A stretch of DNA of 64,000 nt from Clavibacter nebraskensis NCPPB 2581 (GTDB taxonomy: Bacteria > Actinomycetota > Actinomycetes > Actinomycetales > Microbacteriaceae): assembly GCF_000355695.1 (NCBI RefSeq), contig NC_020891.1, positions 1,860,001-1,924,000 of the forward strand, read 5' to 3'. Position numbers and translations under genes: made by a program. Positions 62,990-64,000 of this stretch are shown here, piece after piece. Under the pieces are notes generated by a model. The model ran no database searches, had not been told where the DNA came from, and saw nothing but the letters and a program-made list of their open reading frames with translations. Each line of letters starts with the position of its first letter. The first letter of the stretch is position 1.

Positions 62990-63907
62990 TCAGTCGCGCA
63001 GGACGTCGAGCGCGTGCTGCAGGTCGGCCGGGTAGGTGCTCGAGAACGACGCGCGGTCGCCCGTCGCGGGGTGCGTGATCTCGAGCCGCATCGCGTGCAG
63101 CCATTGCCGGTGGAGGTCGAGCTGGGCCGAGAGCGTCGGGTCGGCGCCGTACATCGCGTCGCCCGCGCAGGGGTGGCGCTGCGCCGCCATGTGCACGCGG
63201 ATCTGGTGGGTGCGGCCGGTCTCCAGGTGCACCTCCAGCAGCGCCGCGCGCCGGAACGCCTCGAGCGTCTCGTAGTGCGTGACGGACGGCTTGCCGTCGG
63301 CGGTGACCGCGAACTTCCAGTCGCTGCGGGGGTGGCGGCCGATGGGCGCGTCGATGGTGCCCGCGAGCGGATCCGGATGCCCCTGCACGACCGCGTGGTA
63401 GACCTTCTCGACCTCGCGGTCGTGGAACTGCCGCTTGAGCTCCGTGTACGCGCGCTCGGTCTTGGCCACCACCATCAGGCCGCTCGTGCCCGCGTCCAGC
63501 CGGTGCACGATGCCCTTCCGCTCCTCCGCGCCCGAGGTGCTGAGGCGGAACCCGGCGGCGGCCAGCGCGCCGAGGACGGTGGGGCCGGTCCAGCCGACGC
63601 TCGGGTGGGCCGCGACGCCGACGGGCTTGTCGACCACCACGATGTCGTCGTCGTCGTGCACCATACCGAGGTCGGGGACCGCGAGCGGCACGACCGACGG
63701 CTCCTGCCGCGGCTGCCAGCTGACGGCGAGCATGGATCCGCCGACGAGCCGGTCGGACTTGCCCGCCTCCCGGCCGTCCTGCGTCACGCCGCCGGCCTCC
63801 GCGACCTCCGCCGCGAAGCTGCGGGAGAAGCCGAGTAGCCGGGCGAGGCCTGCGTCGACGCGCTGCCCGTCGAGGCCGTCGGGGACAGGGATGGTGCGGT
63901 GCTCCAA
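62990..63907 (-). CDS. RluA/RluD-family pseudouridine synthase
   Basis: 305 residues. An N-terminal S4-like RNA-binding domain ([21 protein letters not shown]) precedes the catalytic domain, whose signature is [21 protein letters not shown] with the catalytic Asp. [21 protein letters not shown] is the second block. It isomerises uridines in rRNA, likely the 23S helix 69 group if it is RluD. The start is TTG. It is 76 bases from dnaE, and in relatives follows lspA, which would be just off the right edge. Confidence 0.93.
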   Translation of the reverse strand: MEHRTIPVPDGLDGQRVDAGLARLLGFSRSFAAEVAEAGGVTQDGREAGKSDRLVGGSMLAVSWQPRQEPSVVPLAVPDLGMVHDDDDIVVVDKPVGVAAHPSVGWTGPTVLGALAAAGFRLSTSGAEERKGIVHRLDAGTSGLMVVAKTERAYTELKRQFHDREVEKVYHAVVQGHPDPLAGTIDAPIGRHPRSDWKFAVTADGKPSVTHYETLEAFRRAALLEVHLETGRTHQIRVHMAAQRHPCAGDAMYGADPTLSAQLDLHRQWLHAMRLEITHPATGDRASFSSTYPADLQHALDVLRD

Positions 63908-63969
63908 CGGGTGACCTCTTCCGGTGCGATGCGGCGGTGGTGCGGGCCCGCGAACGACGACGGCGACGC

Positions 63970-64000
63970 GGGACCCCGTGGCTCCGAGGAGCCGGGTCCC
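63970..64000. terminator. Hairpin at the right edge, possible terminator
   Basis: Stem GGGACCC / GGGTCCC with an inner GGCTC / GAGCC arm and a CGT bulge. It would lie downstream of the gene that ends off the window, before the RluD-like gene. The flanking 62 bases hold no gene I can support. Confidence 0.4.

Noticed and set aside
59539-63078. A 1179-codon plus-strand frame opposite dnaE
   Set aside because: It is the antisense of dnaE with a Val/Arg/Leu-rich composition and no domain. Similar antisense frames occur opposite many genes here.
63908-64000. 3' end of lspA before the RluD-like gene
   Set aside because: lspA usually lies here, but no frame shows a recognisable LspA C-terminus or a stop. 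The gene, if present, is outside the window.

Overview
The window is a stretch of core chromosome from a high-GC actinobacterium. By eye it is about 72% G+C, coding is dense, GTG starts are common, and there are no insertion sequences, phage genes or CRISPR arrays. Gene content and order point to Microbacteriaceae, most likely Clavibacter or a close relative. The pointers are aroQ-aroB-aroK-aroC-aroE-mltG-ruvX-alaS-rpsD-rarA, rel-secF-secD-yajC-ruvBAC-yebC-pdxTS, and the actinobacterial ctaE-qcrCAB and ctaCDF respiratory clusters. The genus is inferred from familiarity with these arrangements, not from a marker gene.

Layout. 1-30 kb is almost entirely on the minus strand. It holds the 5' end of acs, then nusB and efp, then a tightly overlapping shikimate operon (aroQ, an SDR gene, aroB, aroK, aroC, aroE) running into mltG, ruvX and alaS. 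rpsD and rarA follow. A plus-strand island holds a small membrane protein, a DUF349 coiled-coil protein and an AbiEi-like orphan. After that come the stringent-response gene rel, a rhodanese, the Sec accessory genes secF/secD/yajC, the Holliday-junction genes ruvBAC, yebC, pyridoxal-phosphate synthase pdxTS, an HIT phosphorylase and thrS. At 30.2-30.85 kb lie four tRNA genes (Val-GAC, Cys and Gly on minus; Val-CAC on plus).

31-40 kb is a glycerol/dihydroxyacetone block: a SorC-type regulator divergent from glpD, then dhaM-dhaL-dhaK divergent from glpF-glpK. Three small genes (glutathione peroxidase, DinB-like, YchJ-like) sit in the middle. Together these import glycerol, phosphorylate it and oxidise it to DHAP, and also phosphorylate free dihydroxyacetone using PTS phosphate. 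40.5-53.7 kb carries a SRAP/YedK protein, trpD and the aerobic respiratory chain: ctaE-qcrC-qcrA-qcrB on plus and ctaC-ctaD-ctaF on minus. An RlmA-like methyltransferase, a SpoIIE-type phosphatase and a GNAT protein lie between the two clusters, and the Fe-S insertion gene erpA lies after them. 53.7-64 kb holds an M20 dipeptidase, a DUF3043 membrane protein, pyrD, nrdR, hisD, a flavin reductase, the replicative polymerase dnaE and an RluD-type pseudouridine synthase.

I did not find a new multi-gene system. The signals I would look at again are regulatory. A perfect TATAAT lies inside ruvX and forces a run of rare codons just before mltG. A 49-bp duplication between aroE and aroC copies the aroC ribosome-binding site. 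Many starts have a TANNNT box 6-9 bases upstream, suggesting leaderless mRNAs. Overlapping back-to-back -10 boxes form a palindrome at 55.18 kb. A 26-bp near-palindrome lies between the SorC regulator and glpD. GGATCC is about 3-4 times more frequent than composition predicts.
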